Assembly: GCF_001038505.1 (NCBI RefSeq)
Contig: NZ_LDPY01000001.1
Location: 2,914,001-2,978,000 of the forward strand
Source: Puniceibacterium sp. IMCC21224
GTDB taxonomy: Bacteria > Pseudomonadota > Alphaproteobacteria > Rhodobacterales > Rhodobacteraceae
DNA length: 64,000 bases
Reading direction: 5' to 3'
Translations under genes and position numbers: made by a program
Shown here: positions 48,594 to 58,880 of the stretch, one piece after another
How the letters are laid out: each line of letters opens with the position of its first letter
Numbering within the stretch: position 1 is the stretch's first letter
The notes under the pieces: generated by a model
The model's input: the letters and a program-made list of their open reading frames with translations, nothing else
Told to the model about the DNA's origin: nothing
The model's database searches: none

Positions 48594-49561
48594 GCATCAC
48601 CGCCGCCGTCCGTCCCCGCGTGTCGATGCGGATCTGGTTCGCCATCCTGATCTTTGCCGCCTTTGCACTTCTGCCAGTGGTTTCGGCGCTGACCGACGAT
48701 CCATTCCTGCTGCTGATCGGCACACGTATCGTCGCCTATGCGATTGCCGCGATGGCGCTGGACCTGATCCTGGGCTACGGCGCGATGGTATCGTTTGGCC
48801 ACGCCGCCTATCTGGGGTTCGGGGCCTATGCAGTGGCGATCCTCAGCCGGTTCGGCGTCACGGATCTAAGCCTGCACATCCTTGGCGCGGTAACCCTGTC
48901 AGCCATCTTTGCCGCTATCACCGGGGCGATCTCACTGCGCACGCGCGGTGTCTATTTCATAATGATCACTCTGGCGTTCGGGCAGATGGCCTATTTCTTC
49001 TTTATCTCGCTGTCCTCTTTTGGCGGCGACGACGGTACGCCACTCCAAGCCCGCTCAACCCTGTTCGGTTCGCAGGCGTTAGAGAGTGACCTCACCCTGT
49101 TCTACACTGCCCTAGCGCTGCTGATCGTGCTGTTTGCGCTGGCGACACGCATCGTCGGATCACGCTTTGGTCGCGTTCTGATCGGCACGCGCGAAAACTC
49201 GGTGCGGATGGAGGCAATCGGCCTCGCCCCCTTTCGTTATCAACTGACCGCCTTTGTGATCTCGGGCTGCATGACGTCCGTCGCCGGAGTACTGCTGGCC
49301 AATCAGGCCGAATTCGTCTCACCCGCGTTCATGTCCTGGCACCGCTCGGGCGAGTTGATCGTGATGGTGGTGCTGGGTGGCATCGGCAATCTGACCGGGG
49401 CCATTGGCGGCGCGGTCGTCGCACTGCTGCTAGAGGATTGGCTGGCCATGCTGACCGAACACTGGCGGCTGGTCTTTGGCGTGTTCCTGATTCTGATGGT
49501 GCTATATTCGCCGCATGGCATCACCGGCGCGCTGGAACGGCTGCGGGGGGTGCGGAAATGA
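48590..49561 (+). CDS. Branched-chain-type ABC transporter permease (LivM family)
   Basis: 323 residues. LivM-type membrane protein with ALDLILGYGAMVSFGHAAYLGFGAY and the cytoplasmic SRFGRVLIGTRENSVRMEAIG coupling loop, then VMVVLGGIGNLTGAIGGAVVA. Start ATG 48590 overlaps the LivH stop and its own stop overlaps the livG-like start, both as ATGA, so translation is coupled. A start far upstream in the same frame would lie inside LivH and is rejected. Confidence 0.93.
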   Translation: MSITAAVRPRVSMRIWFAILIFAAFALLPVVSALTDDPFLLLIGTRIVAYAIAAMALDLILGYGAMVSFGHAAYLGFGAYAVAILSRFGVTDLSLHILGAVTLSAIFAAITGAISLRTRGVYFIMITLAFGQMAYFFFISLSSFGGDDGTPLQARSTLFGSQALESDLTLFYTALALLIVLFALATRIVGSRFGRVLIGTRENSVRMEAIGLAPFRYQLTAFVISGCMTSVAGVLLANQAEFVSPAFMSWHRSGELIVMVVLGGIGNLTGAIGGAVVALLLEDWLAMLTEHWRLVFGVFLILMVLYSPHGITGALERLRGVRK

Positions 49562-50307
49562 GCCTGCTCACTGTCTCGAACCTGTGCAAGAATTACGGCG
49601 CGCTTGAGGTCACCCGCAATGTGTCTCTGGACGTCAAACCCGGCGAATTGCACGCCATCATTGGCCCGAATGGTGCGGGCAAGACCACGCTGATCGGTCA
49701 ACTCTCGGGTCAGATCCGGCCAGATAGCGGGACTGTCACGCTCGAAGGACGCAACATCACCAGCGCGTCGATGGCGGATCGGGTGCATCTGGGCCTTGCG
49801 CGGTCGTTCCAGATCACCTGCATTCTGCCGCGGTTCACAGTGCTAGAAAATGTGGCGCTGGCGGTGCAGGCGCGGTCTGGCTCATCCTTTCGCTTTTTTG
49901 GCCCTGTAGCAGGCGACGCGGCGCTGAACGACGCTGCGATGCGGACACTGGCCGAGGCCGGGCTGGAGGATCGCGCAGGTATCCGCGCCTCGGCCTTGTC
50001 GCATGGCGAACACCGGCGGCTGGAACTGGCCATCGCGCTGGCGACGCAGCCAAAGGTGCTGCTGTTGGACGAGCCACTGGCGGGCACCGGCGGAGAAGAG
50101 GCTGACGCCTTTGTTACCCGGCTCGCCGCCCTCAAGGGCCGCTATGCAACAGTGTTGATAGAACATGATATGGAGGCGGTCTTTGCCCTCGCTGACCGCA
50201 TATCTGTGCTGGTTTACGGTGAAATCATCGCCTCGGGCACGCCCGACGCCATCCGCACCGACCCCAAGGTGCGGGCCGCCTATCTGGGCGACGAGGAGAC
50301 TGTCTGA
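49558..50307 (+). CDS. Branched-chain-type ABC transporter ATPase (LivG family)
   Basis: 249 residues. Walker A GPNGAGKTT at about 37-45, Walker B VLLLDEPLAG, switch His in LIEHDME. The signature reads LSHGEHRRLEL instead of LSGGQ; His in place of the second Gly is known in some LivG-type ATPases of aromatic/urea-like transporters. Start ATG 49558 overlaps the LivM stop. Confidence 0.93.
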   Translation: MSLLTVSNLCKNYGALEVTRNVSLDVKPGELHAIIGPNGAGKTTLIGQLSGQIRPDSGTVTLEGRNITSASMADRVHLGLARSFQITCILPRFTVLENVALAVQARSGSSFRFFGPVAGDAALNDAAMRTLAEAGLEDRAGIRASALSHGEHRRLELAIALATQPKVLLLDEPLAGTGGEEADAFVTRLAALKGRYATVLIEHDMEAVFALADRISVLVYGEIIASGTPDAIRTDPKVRAAYLGDEETV

Positions 50308-50993
50308 TGCTGGAAGTCAGCGGATTGCAGGCGAGCTATGGTGAAAGCCGCATCCTGTTTGGCATCGACTTCTCGGTCGCCAAGGGTGAGGTGGTGACGC
50401 TTCTGGGCCGCAACGGCATGGGCAAAACCACAACGATCCGCACCATCTTTGGTCTGGTCGCGCCCACAGGTGGCACGGTCCGCATTGACGGGCAGGACCT
50501 GACCGGCGCTGCACCGCATCGCATTGCCGGTGCCGGTCTGGGGCTGGTGCCCGAGGGGCGGCAGATCTTTCCGACGCTCAGCGTGCAAGAAAACCTGCAA
50601 GCCACAGCGACCAAGGGCAAATGGACGCTGTCGCGGATCTATGACCTGTTTCCCCGGCTACAGGAACGTCGTCGCAACATGGGCAATCAGCTGTCGGGGG
50701 GCGAACAGCAGATGCTGGCGATCGGGCGCGCCTTGATGACCAACCCCCGCCTTGTTGTGCTGGATGAGGCGACCGAGGGGCTGGCCCCCCTGATCCGCGC
50801 CGATATCTGGGCCTGCCTTGCCCGACTGAAATCCGAAGGCGAGGCGATCCTGGTGATCGACAAGAATGTCGATGCGCTGACCAAATTTGCCGACCGCCAT
50901 GTGGTGATCGAAAAGGGCCGCGTGGTCTGGACCGGATCGACCGCTGACATTCTGAACACCCCCGAGGTCAAGGACCGCTTTTTGCACGTCTGA
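50307..50993 (+). CDS. Branched-chain-type ABC transporter ATPase (LivF family)
   Basis: 228 residues. Walker A LLGRNGMGKTTTI, signature LSGGEQQMLAIGRAL, Walker B LVVLDEATEGLAP. The switch region reads LVIDKNVDALTK rather than LVEQN, common in divergent LivF. Start ATG 50307 overlaps the LivG stop by one base (TGATG), so the whole transporter is one transcript. Confidence 0.93.
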   Translation: MLEVSGLQASYGESRILFGIDFSVAKGEVVTLLGRNGMGKTTTIRTIFGLVAPTGGTVRIDGQDLTGAAPHRIAGAGLGLVPEGRQIFPTLSVQENLQATATKGKWTLSRIYDLFPRLQERRRNMGNQLSGGEQQMLAIGRALMTNPRLVVLDEATEGLAPLIRADIWACLARLKSEGEAILVIDKNVDALTKFADRHVVIEKGRVVWTGSTADILNTPEVKDRFLHV

Positions 50994-51023
50994 CCCCGCC
51001 CTCCCGCCCCGAAAGGACAAGCC

Positions 51024-51479
51024 ATGACCATGATTCCCGGCGTCACCCGATCGACCACCGGCCTCAACGACATAAGCTGGAACATCCTTGGTCAGACCTA
51101 TGTGCCCAAGCAGCATTCGGAATCGTCGATGTCCTGGCACGCGACCCTGCCCAAGGGCACGTTTGTACCGCCGCATATCCATCCGCATCAGGATGAATTC
51201 ATCTATGTGCTCGAAGGCCGGTTCGATCTGCTGCTGAACGGAGTCGAGGCCTATGCCGAACCGGGTGACGTGATCCGCCTGCCGATGGGCATCCCGCATG
51301 GTATCTTCAACAAGACTGAAACCACGATCAAATGCCTGTTCTGGGTCGCGCCTTCACGCAGGCTCTATGATCTGTTCTGGGCGCTGCACAATCTGGGGCC
51401 GGGCGCCAATCCGGCGGATGTGGTTGCCGTCTCGGCGCAGCACGAGGTCGATTTCCTGCCCCCGCCCGAGGAGGCGTAA
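51024..51479 (+). CDS. Single-domain cupin (paralogue of the cupin at 36.6 kb)
   Basis: 151 residues. Motif 1 VPPHIHPHQDEFIYVLEGRF with His, His, Glu and motif 2 LPMGIPHGIFN with His, as in the paralogue, and the shared C-terminal VAPSRRLYDLFWALHN and HEVDFLPPPEEA. By eye over half of aligned residues are the same as in the other copy. Role unknown, but both copies flank the same pathway. Start 51024 has AAAGGA upstream. Confidence 0.82.
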   Translation: MTMIPGVTRSTTGLNDISWNILGQTYVPKQHSESSMSWHATLPKGTFVPPHIHPHQDEFIYVLEGRFDLLLNGVEAYAEPGDVIRLPMGIPHGIFNKTETTIKCLFWVAPSRRLYDLFWALHNLGPGANPADVVAVSAQHEVDFLPPPEEA

Positions 51480-51482
51480 GCC

Positions 51483-52733
51483 ATGAAAGTCCTGATCGCA
51501 GGCGCAGGCATCGGCGGGTTGACAACAGCCCTGATGCTGCACCAGCGCGGCATCCCCGTGCAGCTGTTCGAAGTGGCCCGTGAGGTGCGCGAAGTCGGCG
51601 TCGGCATCAACGTCCTGCCCCACGCCATCCGAGAGCTTGAGGCGCTTGGCCTGTTGCCCGCGCTGGACGCGGTCGGAGTGCGCACCCGCAAGCTGAGCTA
51701 TCTGACCAAACAGGGTCAGGAGGTCTGGTCCGAACTGCGTGGCATGCATGCCGGCCACGAGGTGCCGCAATTCTCGATCCACCGGGGGCGGCTGCAAAAG
51801 ACGATCTTTGACGCGGTGATTGACCGGCTGGGGCCCGACGCTGTGGTGACCGGTCGCAAGCTGGCCGGGTTTGTTCAGGACGAACGCTGCGTCACGGCAC
51901 ATTTCACCAATTCGGTCGACGGCGGCACAGGCACCACAGCACAGGGTGACGTGCTGATCTGTGCCGATGGCATCCATTCTGTCGGGCGTCGCAGCTTTTA
52001 CCCCAGCGAGGGTCCGCCCAGCTGGCAGGGTGTCGCCATGTGGCGCGGCGCGGTGGACTGGCCAGTCTGGCAGGACGGTGAAAGCATGGCGATTGGCGGC
52101 GGGCTCGGGGGCAAATTTGTGCTTTACCCCATCGCGCCGGCCAGGGACGGGACGCAGCTGACCAATTGGGTGGTCAATGTGCGCATCAAGGATCCCGCGC
52201 TTTCGCCCCCCCCGCCCGACAACTGGTCACGTCAGGTGCCACTGGCCACTGTGCTGCCCCACGCGCTGCGCTTTGGCGTGCCGGGCATGGACATTGGCGG
52301 GCTGGTCCGCGCCACACCCGCTATCTTTGAATACCCGATGGCCGACCGCGATCCGCTGCCACGCTGGACTTTTGGCCGGATCACCCTGCTGGGAGATGCG
52401 GCGCATCCGATGTATCCAGTGGGATCGAACGGCGCATCACAGGCGATCCTCGACGCGCGCTGTCTCGCTGACGCACTGGCTCGCAGCGAACATCCCCGCG
52501 CGGCGCTCTGGACGTATGAAAAGGACCGTCTGCCCAAAACCGCCGAAGTGGTGCGCACCAACCGCGTCGGCGGCCCCGAACGGGTGATCGACGAGGTCGA
52601 GAAACGCGCACCAGCTGGGTTCAGCGACATCAACACGGTTCTGGATCTTGAGGCGCGCCGCGCCATCGTTGGCGGCTACGCCAATACGGCCGGCTTTTCC
52701 AGGGTCAAATCTGACGGGAAACGCGCGGTCTAA
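51483..52733 (+). CDS. PhzS-like FAD-dependent aromatic hydroxylase
   Basis: 416 residues. FAD loop IAGAGIGGLTTALMLHQRG (7-12 GAGIGG), then GVGINVLPHAIRELEALGL and the C-terminal GDAAHPMYPVGSNGASQAILDAR, which is the pattern of PhzS and 3-hydroxybenzoate 6-hydroxylase-like monooxygenases. Such enzymes hydroxylate an aromatic ring using NAD(P)H and O2. Substrate not shown; anthranilate, kynurenine or a transported acid are candidates. Start ATG 51483 has a strong GGAGG site and is 3 bases after the cupin stop, so it belongs to the same transcript. Confidence 0.87.
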   Translation: MKVLIAGAGIGGLTTALMLHQRGIPVQLFEVAREVREVGVGINVLPHAIRELEALGLLPALDAVGVRTRKLSYLTKQGQEVWSELRGMHAGHEVPQFSIHRGRLQKTIFDAVIDRLGPDAVVTGRKLAGFVQDERCVTAHFTNSVDGGTGTTAQGDVLICADGIHSVGRRSFYPSEGPPSWQGVAMWRGAVDWPVWQDGESMAIGGGLGGKFVLYPIAPARDGTQLTNWVVNVRIKDPALSPPPPDNWSRQVPLATVLPHALRFGVPGMDIGGLVRATPAIFEYPMADRDPLPRWTFGRITLLGDAAHPMYPVGSNGASQAILDARCLADALARSEHPRAALWTYEKDRLPKTAEVVRTNRVGGPERVIDEVEKRAPAGFSDINTVLDLEARRAIVGGYANTAGFSRVKSDGKRAV

Positions 52734-52847
52734 AGCGGCTGCGCGCACCCAATAGACTGACGGTCACGTGCTGGATCTGAGAATTAGGGTGCCCAGAGCT
52801 TGCGACGCACCGCAAGCCGGGCACAAATCGCCACTTCAACGCAAACG

Positions 52848-52884
52848 GAAACAGCCCCGGGCGTGATCCGCTCGGGGCTGTTTC
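52848..52884. terminator. Bidirectional stem-loop between the FAD hydroxylase and rpmB
   Basis: GAAACAGCCCCG (52848-52859) and CGGGGCTGTTTC (52873-52884): 12 perfect base pairs with a 13-base loop, ending 20 bases short of the rpmB stop. AT-rich flanks on both sides but no long T run. Likely serves the convergent transcripts. Confidence 0.7.
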
Positions 52885-52904
52885 AATCTCATGTACGACA
52901 GGGT

Positions 52905-53195
52905 TCAGGCCTGAACGGCCTGCGCCTTGGCAATCTCTTTCTTGACCTTCAGCGCGTTGTCGGACAGTTCGGTGTCCTTGGCTTTCGCTAGGAACATGTC
53001 CAGACCACCACGGTGATCGACACTGCGCAGGGCAGCCGCCGAAATCCGCAGTTTCACGCCGCGCTTGAGCGCTTCGGACTGCAAAGTCACGTCATTCAGG
53101 TTCGGCAGAAACCGCCGACGGGTCTTGTTGTTTGCATGGCTGACATTGTTGCCAGTCATTGGGCCTTTTCCGGTCAGTTCGCATACTCGCGACAT
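52905..53195 (-). CDS. rpmB: 50S ribosomal protein L28
   Basis: 96 residues. [34 protein letters not shown] is the L28 start, and the rest has the Arg/Lys-rich pattern of the family; binds 23S rRNA in the large subunit. The Cys pair of zinc-type L28 is reduced to one Cys. Start ATG 53193-53195 has GAGG upstream; a start nine codons earlier is less likely. Confidence 0.96.
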   Translation of the reverse strand: MSRVCELTGKGPMTGNNVSHANNKTRRRFLPNLNDVTLQSEALKRGVKLRISAAALRSVDHRGGLDMFLAKAKDTELSDNALKVKKEIAKAQAVQA

Positions 53196-53298
53196 GGTCC
53201 ATCCTCGTCTTGTTTCGGCCAAGGATCAGACCTTGGGCAACAGGGCAACGGGCGCAATCTGTCAGCGCCCAGAATCTCGTCCGGTGTCGTTAGGCGTT

Positions 53299-54144
53299 TC
53301 ACCACTTGGCGTCAAGGGGGGCACGCCCGGAATAAGGCGTCTGACCGGTTTGTGACGCCTCACCCAGCGCCTTTGATCGCGCCGCGGCGGTGGCGGCCAG
53401 CGCGGGCCGACCCCGCCGCCGCGCGATCCCGGCCATCTGGTCCCAATACAGCGGGCTGTCCCGGCGGCTTTGACGATGCAATGCCGTGACATCTGCAGGG
53501 ATCACCTGCCCGCGCAACAACAACGCCTGCAATGCGCCAAAGCGCCCGCCCTCGCGCAGGATCCGGCTGGCAGGGTGGCCAGACCCGGCCAGCCGGCACA
53601 GCTGTACGCGCGGGAACGTCGCCGCAATCAGATTGGCATTCAGTCGGTCCAACGGTTTGAACGGATCAAACAGGACAACGCCCGCCAGCGCGGCGCGACC
53701 ATGCACCGCCAGATCGCCCAGAGCATCATCAAACCCGCCAGCACAGTCACGATAGCGCCGATCCTGCGGCACCACCTTTGGTGACAGGCTGAATTGTGGC
53801 GACACGGCGATCAGATGTCGCAGTCCCAGCGCGCTGGAAAATCGCAAAGCCGCATAGCCGCCCATCGAGAACCCCATGCCAACCACCCGTGCATAGGACT
53901 GGCAAACCGTGCGCAAGGTATCCGCCAGCGCCACTGTTTCGTCATTGATGTACCAGTCGTTGTGCCGCGCCTGCAGATGCAGATGCGCATAGCCCCGGTC
54001 GACAAAGCTGCGCACCGGGCGCGGCGTATCAAACGCCCCCGGTGTGGCCAATCGCTGGCGGAAGGTCACAAACAGTGACGTGGCGCGCGCATTAAACAGA
54101 TCTGCCCGCAACTGCGTGCCGTCAAAGACGACGTCCGCGCGCAT
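53299..54144 (-). CDS. Alpha/beta hydrolase-fold protein
   Basis: 281 residues. Nucleophile elbow GMGFSMGGYAAL (Ser at about 95), a His in the AGSGHPASRIL segment and an acid site not obvious. Likely an esterase-type or YqiA-like hydrolase; N-terminal LFVTFRQRLATPGAFD is not typical. The gene begins by overlapping the meaB stop (TGATG). Function unknown. Confidence 0.7.
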   Translation of the reverse strand: MRADVVFDGTQLRADLFNARATSLFVTFRQRLATPGAFDTPRPVRSFVDRGYAHLHLQARHNDWYINDETVALADTLRTVCQSYARVVGMGFSMGGYAALRFSSALGLRHLIAVSPQFSLSPKVVPQDRRYRDCAGGFDDALGDLAVHGRAALAGVVLFDPFKPLDRLNANLIAATFPRVQLCRLAGSGHPASRILREGGRFGALQALLLRGQVIPADVTALHRQSRRDSPLYWDQMAGIARRRGRPALAATAAARSKALGEASQTGQTPYSGRAPLDAKW

Positions 54145-55142
54145 CAGTTTGCGGACCCGCCCATTGATCCGGCCAAAGTACCGTCCAGAAGTTCACCGGC
54201 AGCAGCGGCCGCCGTTATTTCGCCCGCCTCAACCCGGTCCGCCAGCGCCAGCATCGCGCCGCGCACCGGTTCGCGCCGCAATCGGGCGAGCAACCCCTCA
54301 CGCACTTCGGCCTCGAACCAATAGCGCGCCTGCTCGGCCCGAATGCGGTCCCAATGTCCCGTCTCGCGGCGCCAGTGCGCCAGTTTCTCCATCTCTTCCC
54401 AGGCAAGTTGCAGCCCGGTGTCTTCCAGCGCCGACACCATCTGCGCCTTGGGAAAGCCCTCGGGATCTTGCGCCCTTTTGCGCAGCAGCCGCAGCGCGCC
54501 AGTATAGTCGGCGCAGGTCCGCGTCGCAGCGGCCCGCAGATCGCCATCGGCCTTGTTGACCAGGATCAGGTCGGCCATCTCCATGATGCCACGCTTGACC
54601 CCCTGCAATTCGTCGCCCCCTGCCGGGGCCAGCAGCAGCAGGAAAATGTCAGACATCTCGGCCACGACCGTCTCGGATTGTCCGACCCCGACCGTCTCGA
54701 TCAAAATAACGTCGAACCCGGCGGCCTCGGACAGGTCAATCGCCTCGCGGGTGCGTCGGGCCACGCCGCCAAGATGGGTCTGGCTGGGCGATGGGCGGAT
54801 AAAGGCGTTGGCGTCGCGGCTCAGCCGTTCCATCCGGGTCTTGTCGCCCAGAATCGATCCGCCCGAGCGCGCCGAACTGGGATCAACCGCCAGTACCGCC
54901 ACACGTTTTCCCATGCCGGTCAGCATCAGGCCAAAGGTTTCGATAAAGGTTGATTTACCGACCCCCGGCGTACCCGAAAGCCCGATGCGCAAGGCAGTCC
55001 GGCCATGACCGCGCAGCGTCTCAAGCAAGTTGGTCGCCTGTGCGCGGTGATCACTCCGCCCGCTTTCGACCAAGGTGATCGCCCGCGCCAGCGCCCGCCG
55101 CTCGCCTGCCAGGATCTGTGTTGCCGTCGCCGCGATATCCAT
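54144..55142 (-). CDS. meaB: Methylmalonyl-CoA mutase-associated GTPase MeaB
   Basis: 332 residues. G3E-family GTPase that loads and protects cobalamin mutases. Walker [13 protein letters not shown] (about 54-65), [24 protein letters not shown], the [10 protein letters not shown] switch and LVNKADGD are intact. Start ATG 55140-55142 has GGAGG upstream; longer upstream frame is GC-driven. No mutase gene is next to it. Diverges from hrpB. Confidence 0.92.
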   Translation of the reverse strand: MDIAATATQILAGERRALARAITLVESGRSDHRAQATNLLETLRGHGRTALRIGLSGTPGVGKSTFIETFGLMLTGMGKRVAVLAVDPSSARSGGSILGDKTRMERLSRDANAFIRPSPSQTHLGGVARRTREAIDLSEAAGFDVILIETVGVGQSETVVAEMSDIFLLLLAPAGGDELQGVKRGIMEMADLILVNKADGDLRAAATRTCADYTGALRLLRKRAQDPEGFPKAQMVSALEDTGLQLAWEEMEKLAHWRRETGHWDRIRAEQARYWFEAEVREGLLARLRREPVRGAMLALADRVEAGEITAAAAAGELLDGTLAGSMGGSAN

Positions 55143-55326
55143 GCTCTGCCTCCATCTCTCACCCTCCAGATGCCCTGCCACAACACCGCTTGTCCAGCCC
55201 CGAGCCCCTAGCGGTTTTTCGCCCTGCCCCTCTGTCGCGCCTGCCGACCGCGGTTCCGCCGCTATGGCTCCGGCGTCACGCCGCGACGCCTTGCCGCCAG
55301 TCCGTTCCTTGGCCATAACCCGGCGA

Positions 55327-57780
55327 ATGACACGCCTGCCAATAGACGACGCCCTGCCGGACCTGATCGCGGCGCTCCGTACGCGGGGGCGCGCCGTGTT
55401 GCAGGCCCCACCGGGCGCGGGCAAGACGACGCGCGTGCCGCTTGCCATGCTTGACAGCGCACTGACACAGGGCACCATTTTGATGCTTGAGCCGCGCCGC
55501 TTGGCTGCCCGGGCGGCCGCGCAGCGCATGGCCGATACGCTGAACGAACCATTGGGCCAGACCATCGGCTACCGCATCCGAGGCGAGGCGCAGGTGTCCG
55601 CCAAAACCCGGATCGAGGTCGTCACCGAAGGCATCCTGACCCGCCGCATCCAGTCCGACCCGGAACTGCGCGGCATTGGTGCGGTCATCTTTGACGAATT
55701 CCATGAACGTTCACTGAACGCCGATTTTGGCCTCGCGCTTTGCCTTGAAATCGCGGGGGCATTGCGCGACGATCTGATCCTGATCGCGATGTCTGCCACA
55801 CTCGACGCGGACCCTGTGGCCGCGCTGATGGATGCGCCGATCGTCACCTCGGCCGGGCGCAGCTTTCCGGTTCAGACGCGCTGGCTCGACCGCCCTCTGC
55901 CTGGTACGGCGCGGCTGGAACAGGCCACCGCCGATCTGGTGGTTCAGGCCGCATCCGAGACGACCGGCGGTGTTCTGGTCTTTCTGCCTGGTGAGGGCGA
56001 GATCCGCCGCGTGCAATCCCTGCTGCAAAGCCGTCTGCCGGACGACCACCTGATCCGCCCGCTGTTTGGTGCCATGGACTTTGCCGCCCAACGCGCCGCA
56101 ATCCAACCTGCGGCGACGGGACGCAAGATCGTGCTGGCCACGTCGATCGCCGAGACCTCGCTCACCATCGAAGATATCCGCGTGGTGGTTGACGCCGGGC
56201 GCGCCCGCCGGGCGCGGTTTGATCCCGGTTCGGGCATGGCGCGGCTGGTCACCGAACGGGTGACGCGGGCCGAGGCGACCCAGCGCGCAGGTCGCGCCGG
56301 TCGTGTCGCCCCCGGCACCGCCTACCGGCTGTGGACCAAAGGCGAAGAGGGCGCGCTGCTGGCCTTTGCCCCGGCCGAGATCGAGGCGGCGGACCTGACT
56401 GGCCTTGCGCTGGAATGTGCGCTCTGGGGGGCGGCCCCCGAAAATCTGCCGTTGTTGACGCCGCCGCATCCCGGCGCACTGGCAGAAGCGCAGGCATTGC
56501 TGCGGATGCTGGGTGCGCTGGACGGCGCGGGCCACATCACCGCACATGGTCGCGCCCTGGCCGCGCTGCCGCTGCACCCGCGGCTGGCGCATATGCTCAG
56601 CCTTGCCGGACCCGAGGCTGCACCATTGGCCGCCCTGCTCAGCGATCGCGACCCGGTGATCGGCGCGCCGGCGGACCTGCTGCTGCGGCTTGAGGCGCTG
56701 CGCGACCCCAAGGGGTTTGCGCAAAGCCGCCCCTACGGTTTGAACCGTCCGGCACTTGAGCGCATCCGGCAAGAAATCCGCCGTCTGCGTGCCGCCGTCA
56801 AACGCCCTCGGACCGGACCGGCGACACCGGCGACCGGACCGGCCGACTGGGCCGCGCTTGCCTATCCCGACCGCATCGGTCTGCGCCGCAAAGGGGACGA
56901 GCCGCGCTATCAGCTGACCGGAGGCAAAGGCGCAATGCTGGCGTCCGACGACACCCTCGCCGCCGCCCGTCTGATCGTTGTCACCGACACCGACGGCAAC
57001 CCGCGCGAGGCGCGTATTCGCCAGGCGATCCAGACCTCAGAGGCGGCGCTGCGCGCACTGTTCGCCGACCGTATCCATTGGGAAGATGTCTGCGCCTGGT
57101 CCAAACGCGAACGCCGCGTACTGGCGCGCCAGCAGGAACGTCTGGGGGCGATTGCGCTGGATGACCGGATCTGGAAGGACGCCCCGCCGGATGCGATTGC
57201 ACGCGCGATGCTGGACGGTGTGCGCCAACTGGGGCTAGTGTTTTCCGACGCGGTGCGGCGCTTTGCCGCCCGCGTCGCACTGGCGCGGGCCGCCGGGCAC
57301 GACCTGCCCGACATGGCCGAGACCGCGCTGATGCAAACCCTGGAGGACTGGCTGCTGCCGCATCTGTCAGGCGTCAAAAGCGCCGCCGACTGGAAACGGT
57401 TCGACCTGCTTCCGGCGCTGCGCGGCGGTCTGGGCTGGGGACAGATGCAAGCGCTCGACCGGGCTGTGCCTGCGCAATTCACCACCCCCTTGGGACGACA
57501 CATTCCAATCGACTATAGCGGTGATTTCCCCGAAATCAGCCTGCGCCTGCAAGAGATGTTCGGCCAAAGCGACCACCCCTGCGTCGGCAATGCACCGCTA
57601 CGGGTCACTCTACTGTCGCCCGCAGGCAAGCCGGTGCAGACCACGATGGACCTGCCGGGTTTTTGGGACAGTTCCTACGCTGACGTGCGCAAAGACATGC
57701 GCGGGCAATATCCCCGTCACCCCTGGCCCGATGACCCCCGAGCCGCCGACCCCACGCTGCGGGCCAAACCGCGCAAGTGA
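55327..57780 (+). CDS. hrpB: ATP-dependent RNA helicase HrpB
   Basis: 817 residues, family length. DEAH-type helicase: PPGAGKTT at 28-35, [23 protein letters not shown] at 123-130 (DEFH box), MSATLD, then [22 protein letters not shown] and QRAGRAGR. The C-terminal half has the HrpB-specific region with [15 protein letters not shown] processing role is likely from the family. The ATG at 55327 starts just before the helicase; the frame extends upstream but without conserved content. The 184-base spacer from meaB holds both promoters. Confidence 0.96.
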   Translation: MTRLPIDDALPDLIAALRTRGRAVLQAPPGAGKTTRVPLAMLDSALTQGTILMLEPRRLAARAAAQRMADTLNEPLGQTIGYRIRGEAQVSAKTRIEVVTEGILTRRIQSDPELRGIGAVIFDEFHERSLNADFGLALCLEIAGALRDDLILIAMSATLDADPVAALMDAPIVTSAGRSFPVQTRWLDRPLPGTARLEQATADLVVQAASETTGGVLVFLPGEGEIRRVQSLLQSRLPDDHLIRPLFGAMDFAAQRAAIQPAATGRKIVLATSIAETSLTIEDIRVVVDAGRARRARFDPGSGMARLVTERVTRAEATQRAGRAGRVAPGTAYRLWTKGEEGALLAFAPAEIEAADLTGLALECALWGAAPENLPLLTPPHPGALAEAQALLRMLGALDGAGHITAHGRALAALPLHPRLAHMLSLAGPEAAPLAALLSDRDPVIGAPADLLLRLEALRDPKGFAQSRPYGLNRPALERIRQEIRRLRAAVKRPRTGPATPATGPADWAALAYPDRIGLRRKGDEPRYQLTGGKGAMLASDDTLAAARLIVVTDTDGNPREARIRQAIQTSEAALRALFADRIHWEDVCAWSKRERRVLARQQERLGAIALDDRIWKDAPPDAIARAMLDGVRQLGLVFSDAVRRFAARVALARAAGHDLPDMAETALMQTLEDWLLPHLSGVKSAADWKRFDLLPALRGGLGWGQMQALDRAVPAQFTTPLGRHIPIDYSGDFPEISLRLQEMFGQSDHPCVGNAPLRVTLLSPAGKPVQTTMDLPGFWDSSYADVRKDMRGQYPRHPWPDDPRAADPTLRAKPRK

Positions 57781-57858
57781 CGCTGAACCGCGTCTTCACA
57801 CCTCAGTGCTGCACCGACCGGGCCACCAACCGGGCCAAGGACAGGCAAATGCGTGGTA

Positions 57859-58785
57859 TCAGACGCCAAGACACCAGCGCATGACGGCCTTTTGAGCATG
57901 CAGACGGTTCTCGGCTTCGTCAAACACCACCGAATGCGGGCCGTCCATGACGGCGCTGGTCACTTCCTCTTCGCGGTGCGCGGGCAGGCAGTGCATGAAA
58001 AGCGCGTCGGGTTTGGCGTGGGCCATCAGCGCCTCGTTCACCTGATAAGGGCGCAGCATGTTGTGACGACGTTCGCGCGCCGATTGGGCGTCGTGCATGC
58101 TGACCCATGTGTCTGCAACGATCAGGTCAGCGCCGGTCACCGCCTTGACGGCATCGCGTTCGATGGCGACCGTGACACCAGCGTTGCGTGCAAGACCGAT
58201 GAACTCCATTTCCGGATCAAGTTGCACCGGGCCGGTAAAGGTAAAGTCGAAACCGAATTGCGTCGCGGCATGCAACCACGAGCTGCAGACATTGTTGCCA
58301 TCCCCGGACCAGACCACCTTTTTCCCGGCAATTGGGCCGCGGTGTTCCTCATAGGTGAGGATATCTGCCATGATCTGGCAGGGATGTGTGCGGTCGGTCA
58401 GGCCGTTGATCACCGGAACGGTCGCGAATTCCGCCATCTCGGTCAGCACCGCCTCGTCAAAGGTGCGGATCATGATCAGGTCGACATAACGCGACAGCAC
58501 GCGGGCGGTGTCGGCAATGGTTTCGCCGTGGCCAAGTTGCATATCGTTGCCCGACAGCACCATGGTCTGCCCGCCCATCTGGCGCACGCCAACGTCAAAC
58601 GACACCCGCGTCCGGGTCGAGGGTTTCTCAAAAATCAGCGCCACCATGCGGCCCGCAAGGGGTTGTTCGGCGTCGGGTGTGCCCTTTGGCGCTGCGCCAC
58701 GGGCGACCTTCATCGCGCGGGCCTGGTCGATCATGGCCCGCAGCGCGTCCGGATCAGTTTTGTGGATATCGAGGAAATGGTTCAT
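57859..58785 (-). CDS. argF: Ornithine carbamoyltransferase
   Basis: 308 residues. Transfers the carbamoyl group to ornithine, giving citrulline in arginine synthesis. Carbamoyl phosphate segment [17 protein letters not shown], the [14 protein letters not shown] region and [11 protein letters not shown] (catalytic Cys) are intact. Start ATG 58783-58785. Follows argD by 95 bases containing a strong stem-loop, so they are likely one operon with an internal processing site. Confidence 0.97.
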   Translation of the reverse strand: MNHFLDIHKTDPDALRAMIDQARAMKVARGAAPKGTPDAEQPLAGRMVALIFEKPSTRTRVSFDVGVRQMGGQTMVLSGNDMQLGHGETIADTARVLSRYVDLIMIRTFDEAVLTEMAEFATVPVINGLTDRTHPCQIMADILTYEEHRGPIAGKKVVWSGDGNNVCSSWLHAATQFGFDFTFTGPVQLDPEMEFIGLARNAGVTVAIERDAVKAVTGADLIVADTWVSMHDAQSARERRHNMLRPYQVNEALMAHAKPDALFMHCLPAHREEEVTSAVMDGPHSVVFDEAENRLHAQKAVMRWCLGV

Positions 58786-58808
58786 ACGGTCGGGTCTTTT
58801 TGCTAAGG

Positions 58809-58841
58809 CCGGGACTGCGGGGGCACTGCCCCCGGTCCCGG
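58809..58841. repeat. Strong stem-loop between argD and argF
   Basis: CCGGGAC (58809-58815) pairs with GTCCCGG (58835-58841); inside, CGGGGGC (58818-58824) pairs with GCCCCCG (58828-58834) around an ACT loop, with a two-base bulge. No T tract follows on the minus strand, so it is more likely an RNA-stability or processing element than a terminator. Its 13-base edge GGCCGGGACTGCG (58807-58819) recurs at 13019-13031 in the murG-ftsW gap. Confidence 0.6.
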
Positions 58842-58880
58842 GATATCTGTGGCCGGAAAAGCGGAATCCGGCGCGAAGGA

